Shown here piece by piece: positions 8,477 to 12,895 of a stretch of DNA of 12,895 nt; within the stretch, counting starts at the first letter, position 1; each line of letters starts with the position of its first letter. This DNA comes from Armatimonadaceae bacterium (lineage in GTDB: Bacteria; Armatimonadota; Armatimonadia; Armatimonadales; Armatimonadaceae). The notes beneath the pieces were generated by a model, which made no database searches, had not been told where the DNA came from, and worked only from the letters and a program-made list of their open reading frames with translations. Where the stretch lies: positions 1 through 12,895 of the forward strand of contig JAUJNC010000126.1 of NCBI GenBank assembly GCA_030446525.1. Direction: 5' to 3'. Position numbers and translations under genes: made by a program.

Positions 8477-8504
8477 GAACGGGAGGGGAATGACCCTCCC
8501 GTTC
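8477..8504 (-). other. Perfect intergenic hairpin between pilin and lyase genes
   Basis: An 11-bp perfect inverted repeat (GAACGGGAGGG / CCCTCCCGTTC) closes a 6-nt loop, 18 bases beyond the pilin stop and ~85 bases before the lyase start. No T-run follows on either strand, so it is not a canonical terminator; it could protect a 3' end or mark RNA processing. The rest of 8393-8522 shows only the lyase ribosome site near 8397-8405. Confidence 0.55.
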
Positions 8505-8522
8505 GCGATCACCATGTATCGT

Positions 8523-9095
8523 TTACAGGTTGTCGTTGAGGCATTCCTCGTGTCCCCAGGGCATCGGCTGACCCGCGGACGTCTTGATCACCCGATCCAG
8601 CTTGTACCACTTGGCATGGCCGTCGACGAAGGCGAAGTTCGTGCCTCCCTGATGACGCGCGACCGGACGGCGGAGGTAGTACGTGCTGTCCTTGTTGCAC
8701 CACCAGTTAGGCGGTGCGCAGCTAGCGCGCTGATCGGGCGCGTTCTGCGGGAAGTACATATCGTGATCCACGAAGTTCGCTTCTCTCCATGTCTCCGGCT
8801 TGAACTCATCCGAGGCGGCGGGCGCGGCGATCTGGGCGGCGTCACCGAACATGATGGTGCCCGCCGGCTGGTTGATCCACGTTAGGGACCGCAAGGCGAT
8901 CGTATACCTGTTGATGCCGAAGGCATTATAGGCAAGGGCGTGGGTGGATGTGTATTGGATACTCGGGCAGCGGTTGACATCCTTGTTCTTGATGTAGGCC
9001 ATGCTGGCGTCGTACCACCGACAATAACCTCCCGCATTGCAGGCAGTTTGGCTGAAGGACCAGGGAAAGGTATGGTAATAATATACTTGACTCAC
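8523..9095 (-). CDS. DUF1559 / H-X9-DG pseudopilin-like protein, C-terminal part truncated by the IS
   Basis: The frame reads from a GTG at 9095 to a TAA at 8523-8525, but its first eight residues (VSQVYYYH) come from the terminal repeat of the mobile element; real gene sequence begins about 9073. The C-terminal half matches the H-X9-DG family of prepilin-like proteins: WINQPAGTIMFGDAAQ followed by ARHQGGTNFAFVDGHAKWYK, with the His-to-Asp-Gly spacing that names the family. The N-terminal methylation segment (FTLIELLVVIAII type) and first ~100 residues are absent. They are not found on the other side of the element either. Such proteins are abundant in Planctomycetota, Lentisphaerota, Verrucomicrobiota and Armatimonadota, often beside glycan-degradation genes. 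The fragment is probably non-functional. Confidence 0.8.
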   Translation of the reverse strand: MSQVYYYHTFPWSFSQTACNAGGYCRWYDASMAYIKNKDVNRCPSIQYTSTHALAYNAFGINRYTIALRSLTWINQPAGTIMFGDAAQIAAPAASDEFKPETWREANFVDHDMYFPQNAPDQRASCAPPNWWCNKDSTYYLRRPVARHQGGTNFAFVDGHAKWYKLDRVIKTSAGQPMPWGHEECLNDNL

Positions 9096-9096
9096 C
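9074..9096 (+). repeat. Left terminal inverted repeat of the IS1595-family element
   Basis: This 23-bp sequence begins GGTAATAATATAC and ends TTGACTCACC. It is identical to the reverse complement of 12515-12537, with further partial match just inside (CGTT versus TGGT). It marks where pilin coding sequence stops. Confidence 0.93.
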
Positions 9097-9167
9097 CGTT
9101 TTGCTTCCGGGTTTAGGTGCGGCGATATAGTATATCAGATAAGCACAAAGATAGACCGGAAGCAAAA

Positions 9168-10067
9168 ATGAACCCCGCGACTGAAACAAAACAGGTTCCC
9201 GAAACGCTCCTTGAAGCCATTCGCTACTTCTCCGACCCCGACGTTTGCCTTGCATTCGTCGTCAATATGCGCTGGCCTAACGGCGTCTTTTGCCCCCGGT
9301 GCGGGTGCCTGGAACCCTCGTTCCTGTCTACCCGGCGTGTCTGGAAGTGCAAGGGATGCAAGAAGCAGTTCAGCGTCAAAGTGGGAACCATCTTCGAAGA
9401 CAGTCCAATCGGCCTTGACAAGTGGATAATGGTCTATTGGATGCTCGTAAACTGTAAAAACGGCGTCTCTTCGTATGAGATTCACCGGAACATCGGCGTC
9501 ACGCAGAAGACTGCATGGTTCATGCTGCATCGCGTCCGCTATTCGCTGAAGACGGGCACGTTTGAGAAGCTTTCCGGCGAAGTGGAAGCCGACGAGACCT
9601 TCGTCGGCGGCAAAGCCAAGAACATGCACAAGGACGCCCGCGAGAAGAAGATTCAGGGACGCGGCACGGCGGGCAAAGCCGTCGTCATGGGCGTCCTTGA
9701 GCGCGGCGAAACCGTCGTCAACAAGCACGGCGAAGAGGAGAAGACGGCAAGCCAGGTGCGTACAACGGTCGTCAATGACACGCTGAAAGTGACGTTGCAG
9801 CGGCAGGTTTGTATGAACGTTGCCGAAGGCTCACGACTCTTCACCGACGCGCTTCCCTCGTATCATGAGTTCGTAGACCACGCCGTTAAATACGTTGAAG
9901 GCAAGGTTCACACGAACGGGATTGAGAACTTCTGGAGCCTCACCGACCGGATGTTAGACGGCACGTATGTCAGCGTGGAACCGGAACACCTGCTGGCTTA
10001 TCTTGACGAACAGGCTTTTCAGATTCAACAACCGCAAGGCGGGTGGCGACAACCCAAAGGCAGGTGA
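9168..10067 (+). CDS. IS1595/ISXO2-like transposase, C-terminus frameshifted
   Basis: The DDE transposase of the larger element; 299 residues are open from the ATG at 9168 (GGAAG just upstream; an in-frame GTG at 9117 would add 17 residues). An N-terminal zinc ribbon has C42, C45, C61 and C64 (CPRCG ... CKGC), followed by FSVKVGTIFEDSPIGLDKWI and a helix-turn-helix-like SSYEIHRNIGVTQKTAWFML. The ISXO2 catalytic core has D142 (VEADETFVGGK), D227 (FTDALPSY) and E253 (NGIENFWS). After DEQAF (~10015) the proper sequence FRFNNRKAGGDNPKAGDSAR and FVKALGGVA continues in the +1 frame, and RLTYKLIGNLQGIDSPNPLR in a third frame (~10110-10170). The TGA at 10067 is thus premature after a small indel, and a second indel lies near 10105. 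The catalytic core is intact; activity is uncertain. Confidence 0.88.
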   Translation: MNPATETKQVPETLLEAIRYFSDPDVCLAFVVNMRWPNGVFCPRCGCLEPSFLSTRRVWKCKGCKKQFSVKVGTIFEDSPIGLDKWIMVYWMLVNCKNGVSSYEIHRNIGVTQKTAWFMLHRVRYSLKTGTFEKLSGEVEADETFVGGKAKNMHKDAREKKIQGRGTAGKAVVMGVLERGETVVNKHGEEEKTASQVRTTVVNDTLKVTLQRQVCMNVAEGSRLFTDALPSYHEFVDHAVKYVEGKVHTNGIENFWSLTDRMLDGTYVSVEPEHLLAYLDEQAFQIQQPQGGWRQPKGR

Positions 10068-10165
10068 TTCGGCACGGTTCGTGAAGGCGCTTGGCGGGGT
10101 TGCAGAAGCCGACTCACGTACAAGCTTATTGGCAACCTGCAGGGGATTGACAGCCCGAACCCATT
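10068..10165 (+). pseudogene. Out-of-frame 3' remnant of the IS1595 transposase
   Basis: After the premature TGA the sequence still encodes the transposase tail in other frames: ARFVKALGGVA, then RLTYKLIGNLQGIDSPNP. With the nested IS1 and one GAGAGGAG copy removed, the last frame continues as PLRGGPRAD and stops at TAA 11031-11033. This shows the original gene end and the position of the IS1 within it. Confidence 0.7.
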
Positions 10166-10173
10166 GAGAGGAG
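10166..10173 (+). repeat. Target-site duplication (left copy) of the IS1-family element
   Basis: GAGAGGAG here is repeated exactly at 11009-11016, directly outside the other end of the IS1-like element. An 8-bp duplication is within the usual range for the IS1 family (8-9 bp). Confidence 0.88.
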
Positions 10174-10724
10174 GGCTATGGATTTAGCTGCGTTGCTATG
10201 CTTGCCTGGCCCTGCCGGCGCTCCCAGCCCTTGGCGGACTGCTGGTTGTGCTCCTCTACCAGCAGCAAGAAACGCCTCGATCAGGTCGTCCTCGCGCTTG
10301 CGATGCACGCCGCACGAGCGGCGTACCAAACCGGATGGGCGCGGGCGCCACTTGGTGTTGAGACCTTCGACCTGGCTCGTCTGACCAGAGCCTTTATCAC
10401 AGGGGTGATGCTGCCCTTCTGCAAAGAAGCGGCCATAGGCGCCCAAGTAGTCGGTGTGGACCGGCTTGTCCCGGTAATCTTCGGGCACGTCCGACCAGAC
10501 CAGTCTCAGCATCGGGTCGGTGTGGTCCTGTCACGCAAGCGTGACATCGCCGATGACAAAGCCGACCACCTGTCGCACCTGGCGAGACACGGCGGTCCAC
10601 AGCCACAGGCTGGCAGACACCCGGATGCAGAGTTCCTCGATCTCGATAGCGTCGCCCTGCGGTGCGGGCACACTCGTGATGCCGTGCTGCTGGAACTTGG
10701 CTTCTACGCGGGCGGCGTTTTTTT
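10174..10724 (-). pseudogene. IS1 InsB-like transposase part, interrupted by an in-frame stop
   Basis: In the -1 frame after the A7 run, the sequence reads RVEAKFQQHGITSV, DAIEIEELCIRVSASLWLW and VSRQVRQVVGFVIGDVTLA, then a TGA at 10531-10533, then HTDPMLRLVWSDVPEDYRDK, VHTDYLGAYGRFFAEG and QVEGLNTKWR. This is the IS1 DDE order: first acid in IEIEEL, second D in HTDYLGAY, Glu in QVEGLN. The usual first Asp appears to be Glu. The stop, the altered acid and a frame that runs on through the terminal repeat (to 10126) all indicate an inactive copy. The open downstream part is 10126-10512. Confidence 0.75.
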
Positions 10725-10970
10725 ACGCACGGCCCGGATGCTCTGCCGGCCCACCTGGAGCGTGCGGGCGATGCCACGTTGGGAAGTGCGCTCCCGCAGC
10801 GCCCGGCAAATCTGCTGCTCCTTCTGGGGCGTGAGGGCGCGGCTCTTGGGGTTGAGCGTGAAGGTCTTCTTGCAGCCGTGACAGCGGCAGCGTGCGGTGC
10901 CGCAGCGGTTGGTGCCGAACTTGATAACGTCTTTGCGGTTGCCGCAGTGCGGGCAGGAGAGAGTGACCAT
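10704..10970 (-). CDS. IS1 InsA-like protein (zinc ribbon + HTH)
   Basis: This 88-aa protein starts MVTLSCPHCGNRKDVIKFG. It has zinc-ribbon cysteines C6, C9, C30 and C33 (CRCHGCKKTF), then a helix-turn-helix-like ALRERTSQRGIARTLQVGRQ. In IS1 the InsA product binds the terminal repeats and represses transcription, while -1 frameshifting makes the InsAB' transposase. Such a site is visible: seven As on the - strand (10718-10724) shortly before the TAG at 10704-10706, with the InsB-like frame entered by a -1 slip. Confidence 0.83.
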   Translation of the reverse strand: MVTLSCPHCGNRKDVIKFGTNRCGTARCRCHGCKKTFTLNPKSRALTPQKEQQICRALRERTSQRGIARTLQVGRQSIRAVRKKTPPA

Positions 10971-11008
10971 ACCCGAACTATCGGCACAACGCGCCCAAAT
11001 CCATAGCC

Positions 11009-11016
11009 GAGAGGAG
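11009..11016 (+). repeat. Target-site duplication (right copy) of the IS1-family element
   Basis: Exact second copy of GAGAGGAG, immediately after the ...CCATAGCC end of the IS1-like element. It is followed by GGCCAAGAGCGGACTAA, the original end of the IS1595 transposase gene. Confidence 0.88.
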
Positions 11017-11033
11017 GGCCAAGAGCGGACTAA

Positions 11034-11342
11034 TTATTGCACTTTTGGGGCCTTTGCGTTACTTGCTTTCTGCCACTGTTCAAGCAACTTATCGTAATCT
11101 GAGTGTGAACCAACCCAAAACCATACAATCAAATCAGATTCAATCTTCTTCCCTAACGCTCGATAACTGATCCCTGCCCTCACTGACCATATATAGTGTT
11201 TCTCAACAACCTCCTTGAAATGCAAGCCATTCGCAAAGGGGTCAATCCGCCACAATCGGTAATCGGCGAATGCGGCTTTTCGGGCATGCTTTGGTAAACG
11301 CCTGAAGCATACCCGAAAACGTTGGTCAACACGTGATCGCAC
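11034..11342 (-). CDS. RelE/ParE superfamily toxin-like protein (passenger)
   Basis: This 102-aa protein starts at a GTG (11342) preceded by GGAG with 5-nt spacing. It fits compact RelE/ParE/HigB-type toxins: SRVDQRFRVCFRRLPKHARK, AAFADYRLWRIDPFANGLHF, VEKHYIWSVRAGISYRALGK, and the closing DLIVWFWVGSHSDYDKLLEQ typical of this subfamily. Family members are mRNA interferases or gyrase poisons, and which applies cannot be read here. It lies 11 nt after the putative antitoxin gene and is last in the passenger operon. Its stop (TTA on the + strand, 11034-11036) directly abuts the ancestral transposase stop, so it belongs to the mobile element. Confidence 0.78.
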   Translation of the reverse strand: MRSRVDQRFRVCFRRLPKHARKAAFADYRLWRIDPFANGLHFKEVVEKHYIWSVRAGISYRALGKKIESDLIVWFWVGSHSDYDKLLEQWQKASNAKAPKVQ

Positions 11343-11353
11343 GATTACTCCGT

Positions 11354-11641
11354 TTAATGGTCAATCGGCCACGTCCTGCCGGCACGATACGCTTCTTCTG
11401 CCTCATCTGCCATCTTAATCAGCATTTCTGTTGAACCAGCGAACTTCCGTTGCCACGCTTCTTCGTCTTCATCAACGTGCGGTTCACGAATGAACTTAAC
11501 ACCTACCCATCGAGTAAACGTTTTGTTAGAACTCCCGGTAGACCCTTTAGACACTTCGAAAGGATCATGAGGAGCAGTATCTTCAGTCTGTTGTTGAAAC
11601 AACAACCGTACAGGCAAATCGCTGTCGAGTGTGATCAGCAT
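11354..11641 (-). CDS. Putative antitoxin paired with the RelE/ParE-like toxin
   Basis: This 95-aa acidic protein (ATG at 11641, strong AAAAAAGGAG upstream) lies just before the toxin gene with an 11-nt gap. The C-terminus EMLIKMADEAEEAYRAGRTW followed by PIDH resembles the end of antitoxins that accompany this toxin subfamily (helix, then a short G-T/W-PID stretch). The N-terminal half (DSDLPVRLLFQQQTEDTAPH) is not one I recognise as a DNA-binding domain. The assignment rests mostly on position, size, charge and the C-terminal motif. It starts 3 nt after the previous stop, implying translational coupling. Confidence 0.55.
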   Translation of the reverse strand: MLITLDSDLPVRLLFQQQTEDTAPHDPFEVSKGSTGSSNKTFTRWVGVKFIREPHVDEDEEAWQRKFAGSTEMLIKMADEAEEAYRAGRTWPIDH

Positions 11642-11644
11642 ATC

Positions 11645-12079
11645 TTATGCTCCTTTTTTGCTTGCTTTATAGACAGTGAAACGCCTATTCCCAAAATGAC
11701 GTTCTCCCGAGAAAACATCAACGTAATAGGTTCCCAGTTCTTCTAGGGGCAATCCGTGGATTTCAACTACAATGTCTATTACAGATAGAGGGTCATCAGA
11801 CTTTTCTTCACCGCTCAGAACAAGAACTTCTTTCCCCGACGGGCTTGTAACGCGAAATCTAAGAGGTACAACACCGCGTACATTTGTGACCGAAACAAGG
11901 ATGAAGAACCAGGGATGTATGGCAGGCAGTTCTACTACGATGAGGCTATTGAACAAGCCCACCAACGTCTTGTTGTTAGTGCGCTTGTCCTCAATCACGT
12001 CGTTGCAAAGGACTATTGCCGAACAGATCGGCGCATCAAATTCCATAGTGCCGCCTTGCCCGCCTATACCTTCGGCCAT
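11645..12079 (-). CDS. DUF6941-like small beta-sandwich protein (passenger)
   Basis: This 144-aa protein starts at an ATG that shares its A with the previous TAA (TAATG). A start at Met12 (base 12046, MEFDAPICSAIVLC) is also possible and fits the family better. Visible features are SAIVLCNDVIEDKRTNNKTL, VGLFNSLIVVELPAIHPWFF, then alternating hydrophobic strands (LRFRVTSPSGKEVLVLSG, GTYYVDVFSGERHFGNRRF), consistent with an immunoglobulin-like sandwich. The VCDDVIED...LVGLF signature resembles proteins grouped as DUF6941, whose function is unknown. No signal peptide is seen, so it is probably cytosolic. A role as immunity or regulatory partner of the toxin is only a guess. Confidence 0.65.
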   Translation of the reverse strand: MAEGIGGQGGTMEFDAPICSAIVLCNDVIEDKRTNNKTLVGLFNSLIVVELPAIHPWFFILVSVTNVRGVVPLRFRVTSPSGKEVLVLSGEEKSDDPLSVIDIVVEIHGLPLEELGTYYVDVFSGERHFGNRRFTVYKASKKGA

Positions 12080-12264
12080 TATGGTTTCGCTGTTCTCCTC
12101 TGCTCCTTCTGCTTTTCTGCCTCCTCAGCCATCTTGTCGTCTATCTCTTTTTTCGGAACAGCAAGCAGGCGTTGAGTGAATATCTCAAGCCTTTCAAACG
12201 GCGTGGCATCCTCTGGCAGATTGGGTATGACTATTCTCTCTTCCCGCTTCCCTTTTGACGGCAT
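12079..12264 (-). CDS. Small charged hypothetical protein, first gene of the passenger operon
   Basis: This 61-aa protein (MPSKGKREERIVIPNLPEDA, then FERLEIFTQRLLAVPKKEID and DKMAEEAEKQKEQRRTAKP) has a good ribosome site (AAGAGGTGAAGG just before the ATG). Its second half is predicted to be a long charged helix. The pattern F-x-x-F-x-x-x-L-L-x-VPKxEIDxK recurs in small hypothetical proteins beside toxin-antitoxin-like genes, but I cannot name a family. The stop overlaps the next start, so it is coupled to the DUF6941-like gene. It may be a DNA-binding or antitoxin partner; that is unproven. Confidence 0.6.
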   Translation of the reverse strand: MPSKGKREERIVIPNLPEDATPFERLEIFTQRLLAVPKKEIDDKMAEEAEKQKEQRRTAKP

Positions 12265-12330
12265 CCTTCACCTCTTCCCGGCAAAGCAGACAGCCCGCTA
12301 AACGGCGTGCCACGTTTGGTCGCTTGACGG

Positions 12331-12355
12331 GTTATTACATTTTTAATGTAATAAC
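12331..12355. promoter_or_regulatory. Perfect 11-bp inverted repeat, likely operator of the passenger operon
   Basis: GTTATTACATT and its exact complement AATGTAATAAC flank a TTT centre, 67 bases upstream of the first passenger gene. The AT-rich perfect dyad in GC-rich DNA looks like a dimeric repressor site. A + strand promoter-like pair overlaps it: TTGACG at 12324-12329, 17 bases, then TGTAAT at 12347-12352. On the - strand a weaker pair lies just upstream (TTGCCG 12392-12387, 17 bases, TATCCT 12369-12364), which would place the dyad at the start of the operon transcript. Confidence 0.5.
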
Positions 12356-12415
12356 TCCGGTTCAGGATAACACGCCTGTAATACAACGGCAACGTTGTGA
12401 ACCGCCCTCAATCCG

Positions 12416-12460
12416 AGCGTTGCGCCGCCATTAGAACGTTGCGCCAGTGTTACGAACGTT
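12416..12460 (+). repeat. Short ~20-bp-spaced repeats, subterminal
   Basis: CGTTGCGCC occurs at 12418-12426 and 12437-12445. A third start of the same unit (AACGTT) lies at 12455-12460, so units recur every 19-20 bases, about two helical turns, on one face of the DNA. The location ~55-120 bases inside the right end of the element suggests subterminal binding sites for transposase or a regulator. Confidence 0.4.
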
Positions 12461-12481
12461 TTTCGCGCATGCGCGAAAAAC
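12458..12481. terminator. Perfect 24-bp palindrome near the right IS end, terminator-like
   Basis: GTTTTTCGCGCA and TGCGCGAAAAAC form a self-complementary 24-mer, followed on the + strand by CCC and TTTTTG. An RNA hairpin with a 10-bp stem and CATG loop followed by a U-run would act as a + strand terminator, insulating the element from transcription leaving or entering its right end. A protein-binding role is the alternative. Confidence 0.5.
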
Positions 12482-12514
12482 CCTTTTTGTCTAGCAGGCG
12501 AGCACTGAAAACCA

Positions 12515-12537
12515 GGTGAGTCAAGTATATTATTACC
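12515..12537 (-). repeat. Right terminal inverted repeat of the IS1595-family element
   Basis: Exact inverted copy of 9074-9096 (on the + strand it starts GGTGAGTCAAG and ends TATTATTACC). Beyond it the sequence shows no copy of the left flank. Positions 12538-12629 hold no gene or motif that I can see. Confidence 0.93.
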
Positions 12538-12629
12538 TTATTTTTCGTTGCCGGACTGCGGCGCGGAGTACTCCAATTGCCGGTTCCCTCGCAGGCAGAC
12601 TCAGCGCTCGTTGTCTGCTCTCCGCGCTG

Positions 12630-12895
12630 TCATTGCCTATCTCGCGTTTGCGCCTTGGTGCAACGCAACAGCCAGTCGTTCTCGTTAGGAGCGCTTAAGA
12701 CCCGTCCGTCCTGGGTCTCTTTCCCCGGACGCCTATCCGACGTATTCCGGGCATTGATTCATTCCACCTGATAGGGGCCGTCGGTCATGGCCACATCCAC
12801 CATCCCTCCGGAATCCAGGTACACCAGATACTCTTCGCCGACTTCGGCCAGGCACCCCCTTCTGACAAGACCCTGAGCCGGTTTCATTCGGCAGA
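12630..12895 (-). pseudogene. C-terminal fragment of a DUF4038/collagen-binding-type glycosidase with an internal TGA
   Basis: Reading from the window edge, the frame gives GLVRRGCLAEVGEEYLVYLD and SGGMVDVAMTDGPYQVE, then TGA (12761-12759), then without frame change INARNTSDRR, GRVLSAPNENDWLLRCTKA and a final stop at 12632-12630. The collagen-binding-like tail of DUF4038 glycosidases normally reads EYxVYL-xxGG ... VEWxNPRxG ... DWxL, so the TGA sits exactly where Trp (TGG) is expected. TGA serves as a normal stop elsewhere in the window, so a nonsense mutation or base error is more likely than recoding. The catalytic part lies outside the window. It suggests the CAZyme region continues to the right. 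Confidence 0.6.

Larger units (their letters stand above)
10174..11008 (-). mobile_element. IS1-family insertion sequence nested in the IS1595 transposase gene
   Basis: The element is 835 bp. Its ends match inversely at 19 of 22 positions: both begin GGCTATGGATTT and share GCGTTG at positions 17-22. It is flanked by perfect 8-bp GAGAGGAG copies. Inside on the - strand are an InsA-like zinc-ribbon/HTH protein and a degenerate InsB-like transposase part linked by an A7 slippery run. It landed in the last codons of the host transposase, the least disruptive position for both the core and the passenger operon. Confidence 0.9.
9074..12537. mobile_element. IS1595-family element with a four-gene passenger operon
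   Basis: The ends are perfect 23-bp inverted repeats starting GGTAATAATATAC (9074-9096 and, inverted, 12515-12537). Inside are an IS1595/ISXO2-like DDE transposase on the + strand, a nested IS1-family element, and a convergent passenger operon on the - strand. Length is 3464 bp; without the nested IS1 and one target copy it would be about 2621 bp. Flanking 8-mers differ (AAAGGTAT left, TTATTTTT right), so no target duplication remains although this family usually makes 8 bp. The transposase 3' end is frameshifted and interrupted, so this copy is probably immobile on its own. Some IS1595 subgroups are known to carry passenger genes. Confidence 0.88.

Noticed and set aside
8523..9095. Treating the GTG at 9095 as the true pilin start
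   Set aside because: That codon and the next seven are part of the mobile element's terminal repeat; they only appear to extend the truncated pilin.
10198..10881. 227-codon + strand frame inside the IS1-like element
   Set aside because: Antisense to the InsA/InsB frames, which have zinc-ribbon and DDE motifs; no independent support.
11772..12179. Two + strand frames (135 and 86 codons) opposite the DUF6941-like gene
   Set aside because: No ribosome site or family resemblance; the - strand genes are coupled by stop/start overlaps and fit known families.
12416..12460. CRISPR-like array or replication iterons
   Set aside because: Only two full short units and one partial are present, with no spacers and no Rep or Cas gene; subterminal binding sites fit better.
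10531..12761. Alternative genetic code with TGA as Trp, suggested by in-frame TGAs in the IS1 and glycosidase remnants
   Set aside because: TGA ends well-bounded genes in the window (for example the ATGA overlap at 4263-4266). The interrupted genes are already remnants, so mutation is the simpler explanation.
12516..12771. + strand frames of 60 and 64 codons right of the element
   Set aside because: One starts inside the terminal repeat, the other has no motif, and both lie opposite the glycosidase tail on the - strand.

Overview
The window is GC-rich bacterial DNA that falls into three blocks which do not all seem to share one origin. Block 1 (1-~895) holds the 3' end of a Bax inhibitor-1/YccA-type membrane protein on the + strand, a strong intrinsic terminator, and, convergent to it, the C-terminal part of an SGNH-hydrolase-like protein on the - strand that carries a 1-nt frameshift. 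Both read to me like alphaproteobacterial (Caulobacterales-like) proteins; this comes from remembered family resemblance, not a search.

Block 2 (~896-9073, all - strand) is a carbohydrate-degradation locus of a style seen in Armatimonadota, Planctomycetota, Verrucomicrobiota and Lentisphaerota. In transcription order it has the C-terminal part of a DUF1559/H-X9-DG pseudopilin, a secreted heparinase-I-like polysaccharide lyase (288 aa), a 1086-aa lyase + esterase + DUF4038 glycosidase fusion, and an 1148-aa DUF5060 glycosidase + SGNH esterase + alginate-lyase-superfamily fusion. The last three are packed with a 2-nt gap and a 4-nt ATGA overlap, so they are almost certainly one operon. Two lyases of one fold, a third of another, two esterases and two glycosidases suggest stepwise breakdown of an acylated uronic-acid polysaccharide; glucuronan is my preferred guess. 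The last gene ends abnormally: around 890-896 its reading frame runs into the SGNH fragment of block 1, so blocks 1 and 2 are joined inside two different genes (chimeric assembly or illegitimate recombination).

Block 3 (9074-12537) is a 3464-bp mobile element with perfect 23-bp terminal inverted repeats. It carries an IS1595/ISXO2-like DDE transposase on the + strand and, convergent to it, a four-gene passenger operon on the - strand: a small charged protein, a DUF6941-like protein, a putative antitoxin and a RelE/ParE-like toxin. An 835-bp IS1-family element (10174-11008) with an 8-bp target duplication (GAGAGGAG) sits in the last few codons of the transposase. Removing it restores an ending in which the transposase stop (TAA, 11031-11033) and the toxin stop (TTA on the + strand, 11034-11036) directly abut. 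The larger element has no matching target duplication. The pilin gene on its left lacks its 5' part and that part is not on the right, so a deletion or recombination accompanied or followed insertion.

Right of the element (12538-12895) lies a - strand fragment of another DUF4038/collagen-binding-type glycosidase C-terminus, interrupted by a TGA where the family usually has Trp. It resembles block 2, so the element probably sits inside a larger CAZyme region. I saw no tRNA, rRNA or CRISPR array.
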